From contig JAUXAP010000010.1 in assembly GCA_030619865.1 (NCBI GenBank), forward strand, positions 1 through 34,926: a stretch of 34,926 nucleotides of DNA. Direction: 5' to 3'. The DNA is from Dehalococcoidia bacterium. Its GTDB lineage: Bacteria; Chloroflexota; Dehalococcoidia; Dehalococcoidales; JAUXAP01. The notes beneath the pieces were generated by a model. That model was given only the letters and a program-made list of their open reading frames with translations. It ran no database searches and was not told the origin of the DNA. The translations under genes were made by a program, and so were the position numbers. Below, piece after piece: positions 8,521-14,900 of the stretch (its first letter is position 1; the number at the start of each line of letters is the position of its first letter).

Positions 8521-8701
8521 TGAAATCATAGATGCCAAAGATCTAATCTTCCTCAAAGAGCTTATTGAGGCGGGAGATATAAAAGCGGTCATAGATAGAC
8601 GCTATCCGTTAGAACAAATTGCCGAGGCTCATCGGTATGTCGAAAAAGGACACAAAAAGGGAAATGTAGTCATAACTGTGGAACATAATAACAAAACCTA
8701 A
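8504..8701 (+). pseudogene. C-terminal remnant of a second dehydrogenase
   Basis: The frame from ATG 8504 encodes 65 residues; after about 15 unrelated ones it reads [20 protein letters not shown] through to [11 protein letters not shown], nearly the same as the C-terminus of the dehydrogenase at 6934-7914. The catalytic and nucleotide-binding parts are missing, so it cannot be an active enzyme. It overlaps the end of the preceding membrane-protein gene by 17 bp. It is directly followed by a complete attC site. Confidence 0.85.
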
Positions 8702-8704
8702 CAA
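8549..8704 (+). repeat. 156-bp direct repeat, copy 2
   Basis: This is the partner of 7762-7917, with 9 differences in 156 bp. Both copies keep the reading frame, and several differences are silent or conservative, which suggests two diverged cassette genes rather than a very recent duplication. Confidence 0.9.
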
Positions 8705-8767
8705 AGCGCTGCACCCGACCGCTGTGAAGCGCAGCGGAATAGCGGCAGGTGAGCTTGGTCGTTAGGT
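8696..8767 (+). other. attC site (integron 59-base element)
   Basis: The 72-bp element begins ACCTAAC (RYYYAAC) and ends GTTAGGT (GTTRRRY); the two are exact reverse complements. Inside, GCTGCACCCGACCGCT can pair imperfectly with the stretch ending AGGTGAGCTTGGTC, and CCGCTG/CAGCGG closes an apical hairpin. This layout is that of integron attC sites, and the internal GCTGCACC...GGTGAGC motif is familiar from environmental cassettes. It directly follows the dehydrogenase remnant, as expected for the 3' end of a cassette. No integrase gene is present in the window. Confidence 0.8.
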
Positions 8768-8858
8768 TGCCATTACCAAGCAGCAAGTGATCTCAAAAGT
8801 ATTCATATCATGAAAAAATATCTGCTAATATGTGATGAGCGCGGTACAAAAAGTATAA

Positions 8859-8945
8859 AAAGCACTAAAAGCAGTAGCCGACTATGTTGCCCTTGATGTT
8901 GAGCACAGTGGAGTAGCAGCGGCGATTAAGAAGTTTTTGCTGTGA
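8859..8945 (+). pseudogene. C-terminal fragment of a Cof-type HAD phosphatase
   Basis: An open stretch ending in TGA reads KALKAVADYVALDVEHSG then VAAAIKKFLL. This matches the typical ending of Cof-type HAD hydrolases (VKAVADYV...GVA.AIEKFL). A TAA precedes it in frame and no upstream part of the domain was found, so only the tail remains. A 50-bp part of it is repeated at 10600-10649. Confidence 0.55.
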
Positions 8946-8962
8946 AATTGTGCATTTTGGCT
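8913..8962 (+). repeat. 50-bp dispersed repeat, copy 1
   Basis: This aligns with 10600-10649 with 7 differences in 50 bp, without gaps. It includes the HAD tail (VAAAIKKFLL, stop) and ends ATTTTGGCT. The two copies flank the RNA-binding gene cluster at 9007-10419. Confidence 0.75.
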
Positions 8963-9006
8963 GATTATTATATATCTTATTAGGCATATAGATTATGAGT
9001 AAAGGT

Positions 9007-9333
9007 TTAGCTTCTTCTCTGTCTTATATTTCTACTGTACCTGCCTCTTCTCTTGTGATTATAGGAGCCATTGCTACCATTGCCAGAAAGAGGGAGGGCC
9101 TGAATAATATCCATCGTCCTATGCCTAAGTGTTTTTCCATTGAGGGCGGTAATTGCAGCTTGACCTTCAGACACTGATGGCATTTCAACAAATCCGTATC
9201 CCCTAGATTGCCCGCTACCAATATACTTATCGTTCATAATGGTTACAGATAGCACTTCTCCGAAAGCCATGAATTCTCGTCGCAGTTCTTCCTCAGTCAC
9301 CTTGAGAGATAAGTTGCCCACATAGATATTCAT
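9007..9333 (-). CDS. RRM-type RNA-binding protein, paralogue with shortened basic tail
   Basis: This is a single RNA-recognition-motif protein of 108 residues. RNP2 is IYVGNL near residue 3 and RNP1 is RGYGFVEM near residue 46, followed by GQAAITALNGKTL. It resembles the cyanobacterial/chloroflexal Rbp proteins, which bind RNA and are often cold-induced. I choose ATG 9333 (MNIYVGNLS) because AAGGAT lies at suitable spacing; ATG 9342 is too close to it. Compared with the neighbour at 9463-9804 it has lost the Gly-rich tail and carries a basic one (NHKRRGRYSRNIRQRRS). The genes are tandem paralogues, with 129 bp between this start and the upstream stop. Confidence 0.9.
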   Translation of the reverse strand: MNIYVGNLSLKVTEEELRREFMAFGEVLSVTIMNDKYIGSGQSRGYGFVEMPSVSEGQAAITALNGKTLRHRTMDIIQALPLSGNGSNGSYNHKRRGRYSRNIRQRRS

Positions 9334-9462
9334 ATTGTCCATCCTTCTTTGGCGATTGGGTCAGGCTTGGCCTACTGTTTGTCACTAATGCCTAAACTAA
9401 TAGCCCTTCGGAATTATGAATATATTTTGTGTGTCTTAAGCAGAAATAAGTGAAGAGGGGGT

Positions 9463-9804
9463 TTAATATCCTCTCTGTCTTCCTCCCCCGAATCCACCAC
9501 CTCTACCACCACGGGAGCCACCACCCCTCCTGTCACCATACGACCCGCCGCCTCTGTTATCAGAGCGGGGACGAGCTGTATTAACAGTAAGTGTTCGTTC
9601 TCTCAGTGTTTTTCCGTTGAGCCCAGTAATTGCAGCTTGACCTTCAGACACTGTTGGCATTTCAACAAACGCGAATCCTTTTGGCCGTCCACTATACTTG
9701 TCCATTATGATATTTACAGATTCAACTTCCCCAAAAGCCAGGAATTCCTTGCGTAACTCCTCCTCAGTGACATCATAAGATAAGTTGCCCACATATATCT
9801 TCAT
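9463..9804 (-). CDS. RRM-type RNA-binding protein with Gly-rich C-terminus
   Basis: This 113-residue protein has one RRM (IYVGNLSYDVTEEEL; RPKGFAFVEMPTVSEG) and a glycine/arginine-rich tail from about residue 83 (RGGGSYGDRRGGGSRGG...). This is the classic layout of bacterial RNA-binding proteins of the Rbp type, thought to act as RNA chaperones in cold or other stress. The ATG follows AAAAGGAG with somewhat long spacing. It lies just after rpsU on the same strand. An rbp-rpsU pairing is also known in cyanobacteria, which supports a translation-related role. Confidence 0.92.
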   Translation of the reverse strand: MKIYVGNLSYDVTEEELRKEFLAFGEVESVNIIMDKYSGRPKGFAFVEMPTVSEGQAAITGLNGKTLRERTLTVNTARPRSDNRGGGSYGDRRGGGSRGGRGGGFGGGRQRGY

Positions 9805-9845
9805 ATTAATTAATGCTCCTTTTATTGGGTTATGGTTATTACTAG

Positions 9846-10040
9846 TTAGCCCCTTGTCATCTGTTTTCGCCTTCTTCTTGCGCTCTTTTGCGCTTTCAAA
9901 CGTGCCGTCTCTCCCTTGGATAGAAAATGACGATGGGCCTTTGCCTCACGCAGAACCCCACTCATCTGCACCATCCTTTGAAAGCGACGCAACAAGGAAT
10001 CTTGGGATTCCCCTTCACGTAAAGAGACTTGCAACGACAT
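9846..10040 (-). CDS. rpsU: ribosomal protein bS21
   Basis: From ATG 10040 the product is 64 residues: MSLQVSLREGESQDSLLRRF, then QRMVQMSGVLREAKAHRHF and a very basic tail (ARLKAQKSARRRRKQ). The REGES start, the LLRRF core and the RRR-rich end identify bS21 of the small ribosomal subunit, which helps start-site selection on mRNA. A longer in-frame start at 10070 would add a non-conserved, Cys-rich leader and is unlikely. No good Shine-Dalgarno is seen before 10040; bS21-dependent systems sometimes show autoregulation, but that is inference here. It stands between the zinc-ribbon gene and the RRM genes. Confidence 0.9.
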   Translation of the reverse strand: MSLQVSLREGESQDSLLRRFQRMVQMSGVLREAKAHRHFLSKGETARLKAQKSARRRRKQMTRG

Positions 10041-10119
10041 AACACACCAACACATTCTAGGGACATACACGGGCCAATTATCCTCAGCCCATGTATGCCC
10101 TTAAGGTTAAACCCCAGTA

Positions 10120-10419
10120 TTACCTACTCGGTCTGACCTTACGGTAGCAATCGCTACAGTAAACCGGTCTATCACCGCGAGGTTCAAAGGGTACTTCGGT
10201 ATCTTTGCCACACTCGGCGCATACTGCGGGAAACATCTGGCGTCTGGACCCATAGCTGCTGCTTCCGTAACGCTCTGACTTCCTTGCCTGGCGGCATTCG
10301 GGACAACGCTTGGGCTCATTAGTATAGCCCTTAGACTGGAAAAACTCTTGCTCCTCAACGCTGAAAGTGAAGGTAGCCCCACAATCGGAGCACTGAAGAG
10401 ACTTGTCCTCAAAACTCAT
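10120..10419 (-). CDS. zinc-ribbon protein (zf-trcl plus CxxC-x17-CxxC domain)
   Basis: This 99-residue protein has two zinc-binding regions. The first, CSDCGATFTFSVEEQEFF with KRCPECRQARK, is the zf-trcl ribbon; the second, CAECGKDTEVPFEPRGDRPV with CSDCYRKVR, fits the CxxC-x17-CxxC pattern. Such proteins are common in Chloroflexota and Deltaproteobacteria, often beside cold-shock or RNA-binding genes; a nucleic-acid-binding role is likely but unproven. The start is ATG 10419, with AGGAGG at 10427-10432 on the complement. An in-frame ATG at 10464 would add 15 residues, but it lies inside the region that pairs with the ribosome site. Confidence 0.88.
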   Translation of the reverse strand: MSFEDKSLQCSDCGATFTFSVEEQEFFQSKGYTNEPKRCPECRQARKSERYGSSSYGSRRQMFPAVCAECGKDTEVPFEPRGDRPVYCSDCYRKVRPSR

Positions 10420-10468
10420 TGGATGACCTCCTCTCTTTGAAATTCTAGTTAGAGTTACGGTCATCCAA
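10419..10468 (-). promoter_or_regulatory. 10-bp inverted repeat that can mask the zinc-ribbon gene's start
   Basis: On the minus strand, TTGGATGACC (10468-10459) is an exact reverse complement of GGTCATCCAA (10428-10419). In the mRNA the second arm covers the last two bases of AGGAGG, the spacer and the A of the start codon. The loop between the arms is 30 nt. A stem of this kind could hold translation off until opened by temperature, a ribosome or a protein. The pairing is seen directly; the regulatory role is inference. Confidence 0.6.
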
Positions 10469-10529
10469 AACTTAGCAAAATCACGAGGTGATTCAAGTAT
10501 TTAACAACCTAAACTGAAACTACTTTTTG

Positions 10530-10559
10530 ATTATAACACAGAAGAGCCACTGTTTGCAA
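10530..10559 (-). promoter_or_regulatory. sigma70-type promoter of the zinc-ribbon / rpsU / RRM cluster
   Basis: On the minus strand TTGCAA, 18 bases, then TATAAT. The -10 is a full consensus and the -35 matches four of six. It would start a leader of about 100 nt ahead of the gene at 10419, long for a bacterial leader and consistent with the stem described at 10419-10468. Confidence 0.6.
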
Positions 10560-10599
10560 GAACCAGTACAAACCTTCGAGTAGAAAATAACTGCCTTCT

Positions 10600-10649
10600 G
10601 TAGCGGCGGCGGTTAATAAGTTTTTGCTGTAAGATTGCCCATTTTGGCT
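10600..10649 (+). repeat. 50-bp dispersed repeat, copy 2
   Basis: This is the partner of 8913-8962 (43 of 50 identical). It keeps the HAD-like tail reading SVAAAVNKFLL then stop. Its right end overlaps the 19-bp sequence that recurs exactly at 19886-19904. Confidence 0.75.
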
Positions 10650-10663
10650 TTTTGTTACCTCAG
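10645..10663 (+). repeat. 19-bp direct repeat, left copy (flanks the lipid island)
   Basis: TGGCTTTTTGTTACCTCAG occurs here and again, exactly and in the same orientation, at 19886-19904. The bases on either side differ. The two copies enclose the GC-rich lipid gene island with nothing else. They could be integration or recombination end points. Confidence 0.7.
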
Positions 10664-10671
10664 ACAGACCA

Positions 10672-10830
10672 CTACGCCTTCAGAATCTCCTTGTGCTTTA
10701 AAGCGCATTCCAGTGACGGCTGCATCCTCATGTCGCGAAACTGGGTGATAGCGGAGTCCAGGTGTTGGAGCGCCTGTAGACGGTAAACCCAGCTCACAAG
10801 CCCCCTGGCCAGTCTTAGCTGCGTGAGTCT
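10672..10830 (-). pseudogene. C-terminal tail of a TPR-type protein
   Basis: On the minus strand an open stretch ending at 10672 reads RLQALQHLDSAITQFRDM then RMQPSLECALKHKEILKA and stop. This helical pattern (HL..A...F..M.M.P.LE.AL) is the usual ending of TPR-containing adenylate-cyclase or LuxR-type regulators. No upstream part was found; its frame runs into the end of the lipid-kinase fusion gene in another frame. I read it as a leftover of a large regulator removed when the neighbouring genes arrived. The fragment is short, so the family call is tentative. Confidence 0.4.
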
Positions 10831-12686
10831 TGATCTATACCTGAGAGCAGCCAGATCTTGCCGGACACAGATATGGATACCTCCCCACGTGCGACCATCG
10901 CACCACCGTCTACGTTGACAGCATAGGGACGAGCGTCCCGGGGCTGCACTCTTAGGCTGCTGACTGTCCGAATGATGCAGCCGTAACGCTCAGGTTCGGA
11001 AAGGATGGTACCCCTTCGTGCCGCCAGGATTTGCCGCAGTGTCTGCGGTAATCCCAGATAGCGCATTGCAATCACCCTGAACGAACCGCTTCCGAGAGAC
11101 AGGCCCCGTCCTAAAGGCAAATCGGCTCCCAAGTCACCGTTAACCACCAAGACAGTGCCCCAGGTTGCCGTAGCTGTCGTCTCTTCACCTAGGACCAAGG
11201 ACATTTCTGGTACACGGCCCAGTATGCGCTGGAGCTGCCATCGCCCCATGGCAAGGCCCAAGCCAACAAAGAAAGGGCCTAGGTCACCCAGAAGCGACCC
11301 CAGAACACCTTTGTAGACCTTGATGAAACGGCTCTCTGTGAAATGTGGCACCTCACCGAAAACGCCAAGTCCGCCAAAGCCCACAAGCTTGCGGCGCTGT
11401 ACTTCACCATCTGCATCGGTGGCCTCTACCGTCAGAATATCGGCAGGAACACAGTTTCCCGTTTCCAGAGCTGCAAGAATAGCCTCAACCGCGGCCTCGA
11501 GCCGGTTCGGGATACCAAGTACCTTGCCAATGAGATCCGCTGAACCCTTCCGCAAAAAGCCCAGCCGGAGATCCGAAGGCACCCTCCCAGCTAAGTGGCA
11601 CCCCTCCACGACCGCATTGAACGTCCCAGCACCGCCGGCTGACACAATGATACGGCTGCCTTCGGCCACTAGGCGTTGTGCGATCTCTCGTGCCTGGGCG
11701 TGACTGTCCGCTCTGTACACGCGAACCGGTCGTGATGTTCGCGATGAGAACGCTGGGCCTATGCGTTGCACCTTCCGCTGGTCCTGGATTGAACCGGACA
11801 TGGTAGTGGCAATCACTTCGATGGGAGCATGCTGCTGGGAATTGGGACCTTCGGCCGGGTTTTCACCCGCTAGGTGGTGGAGCACGCCAGTCGCGACGAT
11901 CTCCACGACTTCCCTCAATGATAATTGATTAGCGCGAATCGTCGTGAGTGGGATGCCGCGCTGTTTATGAAGCAAAGTGCAGACTCGACCGTAACCCCGG
12001 CCCAACTCGCCGAGGAAGGCTGCTGTCTCGTGCACCTGAACAGGTCTCCCACGGGCGCGGATACGTCCCATGGCCACCTCAGGATCAATGTCAAGTAAAA
12101 AGATGAGGTCTGGGGGTGAGAAGCGGCTCAACCCTAGCAAGTTTAGCAACGGCAACTGCCATGCTCGAAGCACGTAGTGCGCCAATCTGCGCAGAGGAAT
12201 GCGGTCCTCGCCACCCAGGTAGCATATCACGCGCCAGAGTTCTTCGTCATCGTCTGATAAGTCTTCCCTGTAAAAACGAGCGCAGGCCCAACCGGCAACA
12301 TTGATGAGTGGTTGACCGTCAGTAAGAATGACATCAGGAGGATCATGGTCGGTCACATATTGACAAATATGCGCCAGTTCGGCGAGCTCGACAAACTTGA
12401 AGTTCTTGTAGAGCCGCTGCCAACGCAAACCTTTGGCGAAACGCCCGAGGAACTTCGCGGAGCGCGAGAGGGGAACACCGGCGAGCTCACTTATCGACTC
12501 GCCCGGTCCACCGTGCAGTATTTGATCTCCAATACCTACAACTCGGACACGATTGGCCAATGCCCTCAGCGTGCCAATAAAGGTGGAGCTCTTCCCGGAT
12601 CCATCCACGCCCACAACTGTGGCCACAATAGGTTTCTTCCTCACAATACTATTCTTTGCCCTGACTAAGCTCGGAGGAGTCATCAT
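10815..12686 (-). CDS. thymidylate kinase-like / diacylglycerol kinase-like fusion protein
   Basis: This 623-residue protein joins two nucleotide-binding domains. Residues 1-270 are a P-loop kinase of the thymidylate-kinase type: GVDGSGKSS at 26-34, DVILTDGQPLINVAG at about 118-132, and RIRARGRPVQVHE like the TMK lid. Residues 320-615 are a diacylglycerol/sphingosine-kinase (LCB5/YegS) domain, with IIVSAGGAGTFNAVVEG around 347 and LGFLRKGSADLIGKVLGIP near 375. The usual GGDGT reads GGAGT, and PxGTxND reads RKGSADL, so the lipid kinase site is altered and activity is not certain. It heads the lipid island on the minus strand. It probably phosphorylates or binds a lipid or polyol; which one is unknown. 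Confidence 0.8.
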   Translation of the reverse strand: MMTPPSLVRAKNSIVRKKPIVATVVGVDGSGKSSTFIGTLRALANRVRVVGIGDQILHGGPGESISELAGVPLSRSAKFLGRFAKGLRWQRLYKNFKFVELAELAHICQYVTDHDPPDVILTDGQPLINVAGWACARFYREDLSDDDEELWRVICYLGGEDRIPLRRLAHYVLRAWQLPLLNLLGLSRFSPPDLIFLLDIDPEVAMGRIRARGRPVQVHETAAFLGELGRGYGRVCTLLHKQRGIPLTTIRANQLSLREVVEIVATGVLHHLAGENPAEGPNSQQHAPIEVIATTMSGSIQDQRKVQRIGPAFSSRTSRPVRVYRADSHAQAREIAQRLVAEGSRIIVSAGGAGTFNAVVEGCHLAGRVPSDLRLGFLRKGSADLIGKVLGIPNRLEAAVEAILAALETGNCVPADILTVEATDADGEVQRRKLVGFGGLGVFGEVPHFTESRFIKVYKGVLGSLLGDLGPFFVGLGLAMGRWQLQRILGRVPEMSLVLGEETTATATWGTVLVVNGDLGADLPLGRGLSLGSGSFRVIAMRYLGLPQTLRQILAARRGTILSEPERYGCIIRTVSSLRVQPRDARPYAVNVDGGAMVARGEVSISVSGKIWLLSGIDQDSRS

Positions 12687-13377
12687 TGTTTACTAGCCCA
12701 CTTTCTTGATATTCGCTTTACCGGGGTAAGATTATTACCATTTAACATATTACTATTATACTACACCGCTTTCATCCCATAATAGATATTGAATTTCATA
12801 TACAACATAGTCCTCGGATTAGCCCCACAAGCCCCACGCCGCGAAACGGGGCTCGCTTAGCCTACCGCGAGTAGTAAACGCCTCAGAAACTAGCTCCTGC
12901 TCCTTTTCCTATTCTGCGGGGAACTACGTCGAGAATCTGGGCTTGCTCAAATGAGAACTTCTGATTACCCCTCTCCTAGGCTGCCAAGGCGGATATTATA
13001 GGAAAATAGGGGCGTCGGGCCAATAACTTAGTAGTTATGAACCCCGCCTCCCTATTCACTACCCATTCATCCTAGGATTACCCCGCCGCGTCCCCCCTCG
13101 TGCCCGCTCCGACCCTGTTTTTTGCGAGGCATATCTGGATTGTTTCGGGGAGCGGATAGGGATTCTTCTTCCATAAGCCCAGATTCTCGCCTGGCGGCTC
13201 CGCCGAATAGGGAATCATTGCACGACTGTGCCATGAGGCGTTTGGTACTCGCGTGGGGAAAAGCAGGCCCCGATTCTCGTTGTGGCGCTCACTGCTAGTT
13301 AAGAATGCTTCTTTATACTTGCCGTTCACTAGACGAACGACTGGCCATCTATGTCCACCAACAGGCCGGTACCCGCT
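12687..13377. other. 691-bp GC-rich gap without a convincing gene
   Basis: No family was recognised in any frame. An open minus-strand frame at 13078-13329 (83 codons, NPYPLPETIQICL near the end) has no clear ribosome site and no recognisable domain; I leave it out as a gene. A short inverted repeat, AGCCCC/GGGGCT with a 12-base loop, lies near 12829-12852 but has no T-run. The stretch also holds the possible promoter at 12995-13023. Confidence 0.5.
12995..13023 (-). promoter_or_regulatory. possible promoter of the lipid-kinase fusion gene
   Basis: On the minus strand TTGGCC, 17 bases, then TATAAT. The -10 is consensus and the -35 matches about four of six. The leader to the start at 12686 would be about 300 nt, which is long. 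No closer promoter stands out. Confidence 0.4.
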
Positions 13378-13734
13378 CTATCGTACAACAAATACCACGC
13401 CTGCTATTATCAGGACCGTACCCAGAATCTTGAACAAGGTGACGCTTTCACCGAGAACCAAAACTCCGATGAGAGCTGCCCAGATGAAAGTGGTTGCATA
13501 TATGGGATACAGTACGGTAAGCTGGCCACCTTTCTTCAGACCGAATATAAACAAAAACATTACCCCGATGTAGCATAAAATTCCCAGAATGATTCTCACA
13601 TTGGTGAACAGACTAACAAGCTTGGAAAGCTGTACCTGAGCAGCCCCCCCCTTATACAGGTACTGGCCCACCGCACCCAGAAATGCGGCAACTAGGTACG
13701 ACACAACAGAGATGACCGGTGTAACAGCGTTCAT
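13378..13734 (-). CDS. small DMT/EamA-type membrane transporter (SMR-like)
   Basis: This 118-residue protein has four hydrophobic helices: VISVVSYLVAAFLGAVGQYL, VRIILGILCYIGVMFLFIFGL, QLTVLYPIYATTFIWAALIG and LFKILGTVLIIAGVVFVVR. The LYPIYATTFIWAALIGVLVLGE segment and the GTVLIIAGV ending are typical of the drug/metabolite transporter superfamily at half size, as in SMR exporters and in ArnE/ArnF-type lipid-carrier flippases. Beside lipid-biosynthesis genes a lipid or lipid-linked substrate is plausible, but the sequence does not show it. The ATG follows GGAGGG at normal spacing. Confidence 0.82.
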   Translation of the reverse strand: MNAVTPVISVVSYLVAAFLGAVGQYLYKGGAAQVQLSKLVSLFTNVRIILGILCYIGVMFLFIFGLKKGGQLTVLYPIYATTFIWAALIGVLVLGESVTLFKILGTVLIIAGVVFVVR

Positions 13735-13758
13735 TTCAACCCTCCAGTTCGAGACTAC

Positions 13759-13977
13759 TCATGAGCGGACTCCGCCTTTGGGAGACCTTGGCTCGGTCCA
13801 CCATCCATAGAATCTATAGCGATGCAGAGCGGACAATGTATCGAAGCCACACCCTCCGATAACATCGCTGAGCCAGTGAGCACCCAAACGGCTACACGAC
13901 AGCCCCTGAACAAAGCAAAAGCAGGGTGCAGTGTCCAAGAAGGCACCTCGAAATGCCGTGAGCCATCTGGACACCAA
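13759..13977 (-). pseudogene. relic of a PAP2-type phosphatase (C-terminal motif)
   Basis: A minus-strand frame contains GLSCSRLGAHWLSDVIGGC. PAP2 phosphatases end with SR-x5-H-x3-D, as in LSRVYLGAHWLSDVLGG, and nine or ten residues around the catalytic His and Asp are matched, although the conserved Arg of SR appears lost. The rest of the frame has no PAP2 character, and neighbouring frames show hydrophobic pieces (HCTLLLLCSG), as expected for a frameshifted gene. PAP2 enzymes remove phosphate from phosphatidic acid and similar lipids, which fits the surrounding genes. The evidence is one motif, so confidence is limited. Confidence 0.4.
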
Positions 13978-14055
13978 CCTGGATATGTGCTATATTATCC
14001 ACTAGCAAACTCGACATGTCAATCGCTGTGCTGTGGCAGCTTGCGGGAGAATAGC

Positions 14056-14667
14056 ATGTCTGACAACGCGATACCCCCAAGTCATCCTTTGCTAGCAGAC
14101 CGGATGCGAAATTTCAGTTCGTCACGCTATACTATTGTCGGTGGCTTCCTCTGGGGTTTGTGTGAAGGCATATTCTTTTTCATTGTGCCGGATGTACTCA
14201 CTACTCTAGCCGGTCTGTTCCGCTTTCGCTCGGGGCTGATAGTCATGGCTGCGTCAATCGTGGGCTCGCTCCTCAGCGCTGTTGTCTTGTACCTGCTGGT
14301 TGCATCCCTCGGAGGGCCAGCGATGGTAAACTTCATTGGAAGTATTCCCGAAATCTCCGGACAGGTGATTAGCGATGTATCTGCGCAGCTGGCCGAGTCC
14401 GTCCCGGCTGCCCTTATTCGCGCACCGTTGCAAGGCTACCCGTATAAGATCTACTCCGTGGAAGCCGCTATCCAGGGTGTATCTCTCTGGCAGTTCCTCC
14501 TCTGGTCAGTTCCGTCACGCCTTGGGAGGTTACTTCCGACCACCCTCTATGCTGGACTCCTTGGCGTCATCTTCAGGAAGAGAATCCAGAGGCATACCCG
14601 GATTGCGTTAGCGATACATGCTACCATCTGGGTGGCAATGTATGCTTTTTACTGGTCCACTAATTGA
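14056..14667 (+). CDS. polytopic membrane protein, possibly VTT/YqaA-like
   Basis: From ATG 14056, preceded by GGGAGA, the product is about 203 residues. An earlier in-frame ATG at 13822 would add a Cys-rich leader without any membrane or domain character and overlaps the PAP2 relic, so I reject it. The chain has about four hydrophobic segments: VGGFLWGLCEGIFFFIVPDV, LIVMAASIVGSLLSAVVLYL, LWQFLLWSVPSRLGRLLPTT with LYAGLLGVIF, and IALAIHATIWVAMYAFYW. A polar region with GYPYKIYSVEAA precedes the third. This is reminiscent of SNARE-associated (VTT/DedA-related) proteins, some of which move lipids across membranes. The assignment is tentative. Confidence 0.62.
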   Translation: MSDNAIPPSHPLLADRMRNFSSSRYTIVGGFLWGLCEGIFFFIVPDVLTTLAGLFRFRSGLIVMAASIVGSLLSAVVLYLLVASLGGPAMVNFIGSIPEISGQVISDVSAQLAESVPAALIRAPLQGYPYKIYSVEAAIQGVSLWQFLLWSVPSRLGRLLPTTLYAGLLGVIFRKRIQRHTRIALAIHATIWVAMYAFYWSTN

Positions 14668-14900
14668 ACGTCACTCACTCTGTCTCCCGATTTTAGAGAT
14701 AATGGCGTTTCTCTTGCCAGCTTCTATCCTGAAAGCTTACACACCTCGTATACCGTTACACCATCTGACTAGTGGTCAAACAATCTCTTTTGCTTCGGAG
14801 CTACCAGAGATGATGGTTGACGTGGCTATCTTTCTGAGATATACTTAGATATACTTAGCGCCACCAGTGGCAGAAGGACAATTATAGGCAATACGGTGGT

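Larger units (their letters stand above)
8768..9006. other. gap between attC and the RRM gene
   Basis: Apart from the HAD fragment and the repeat, nothing was recognised here. The region is AT-rich with several stops in all frames. It lies downstream of the minus-strand RRM gene and may hold its transcription end, but no clear hairpin with a T-run was seen. Confidence 0.4.

Noticed and set aside
10645-10663. tRNA-derived attachment site for the 19-bp repeat
   Set aside because: No tRNA-like sequence overlaps either copy and no integrase gene is present.
12829-12852. Hairpin AGCCCC/GGGGCT as a terminator
   Set aside because: It has no T-run on either side and no gene ends next to it.
13078-13329. 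83-codon minus-strand frame in the large gap
   Set aside because: It has no ribosome site, no recognised domain and an unusual composition; it may be chance in GC-rich DNA.
13822-14055. N-terminal extension of the membrane protein at 14056
   Set aside because: It is open but Cys/Ser-rich with no domain, has no ribosome site and overlaps the PAP2 relic on the other strand; ATG 14056 has a site.
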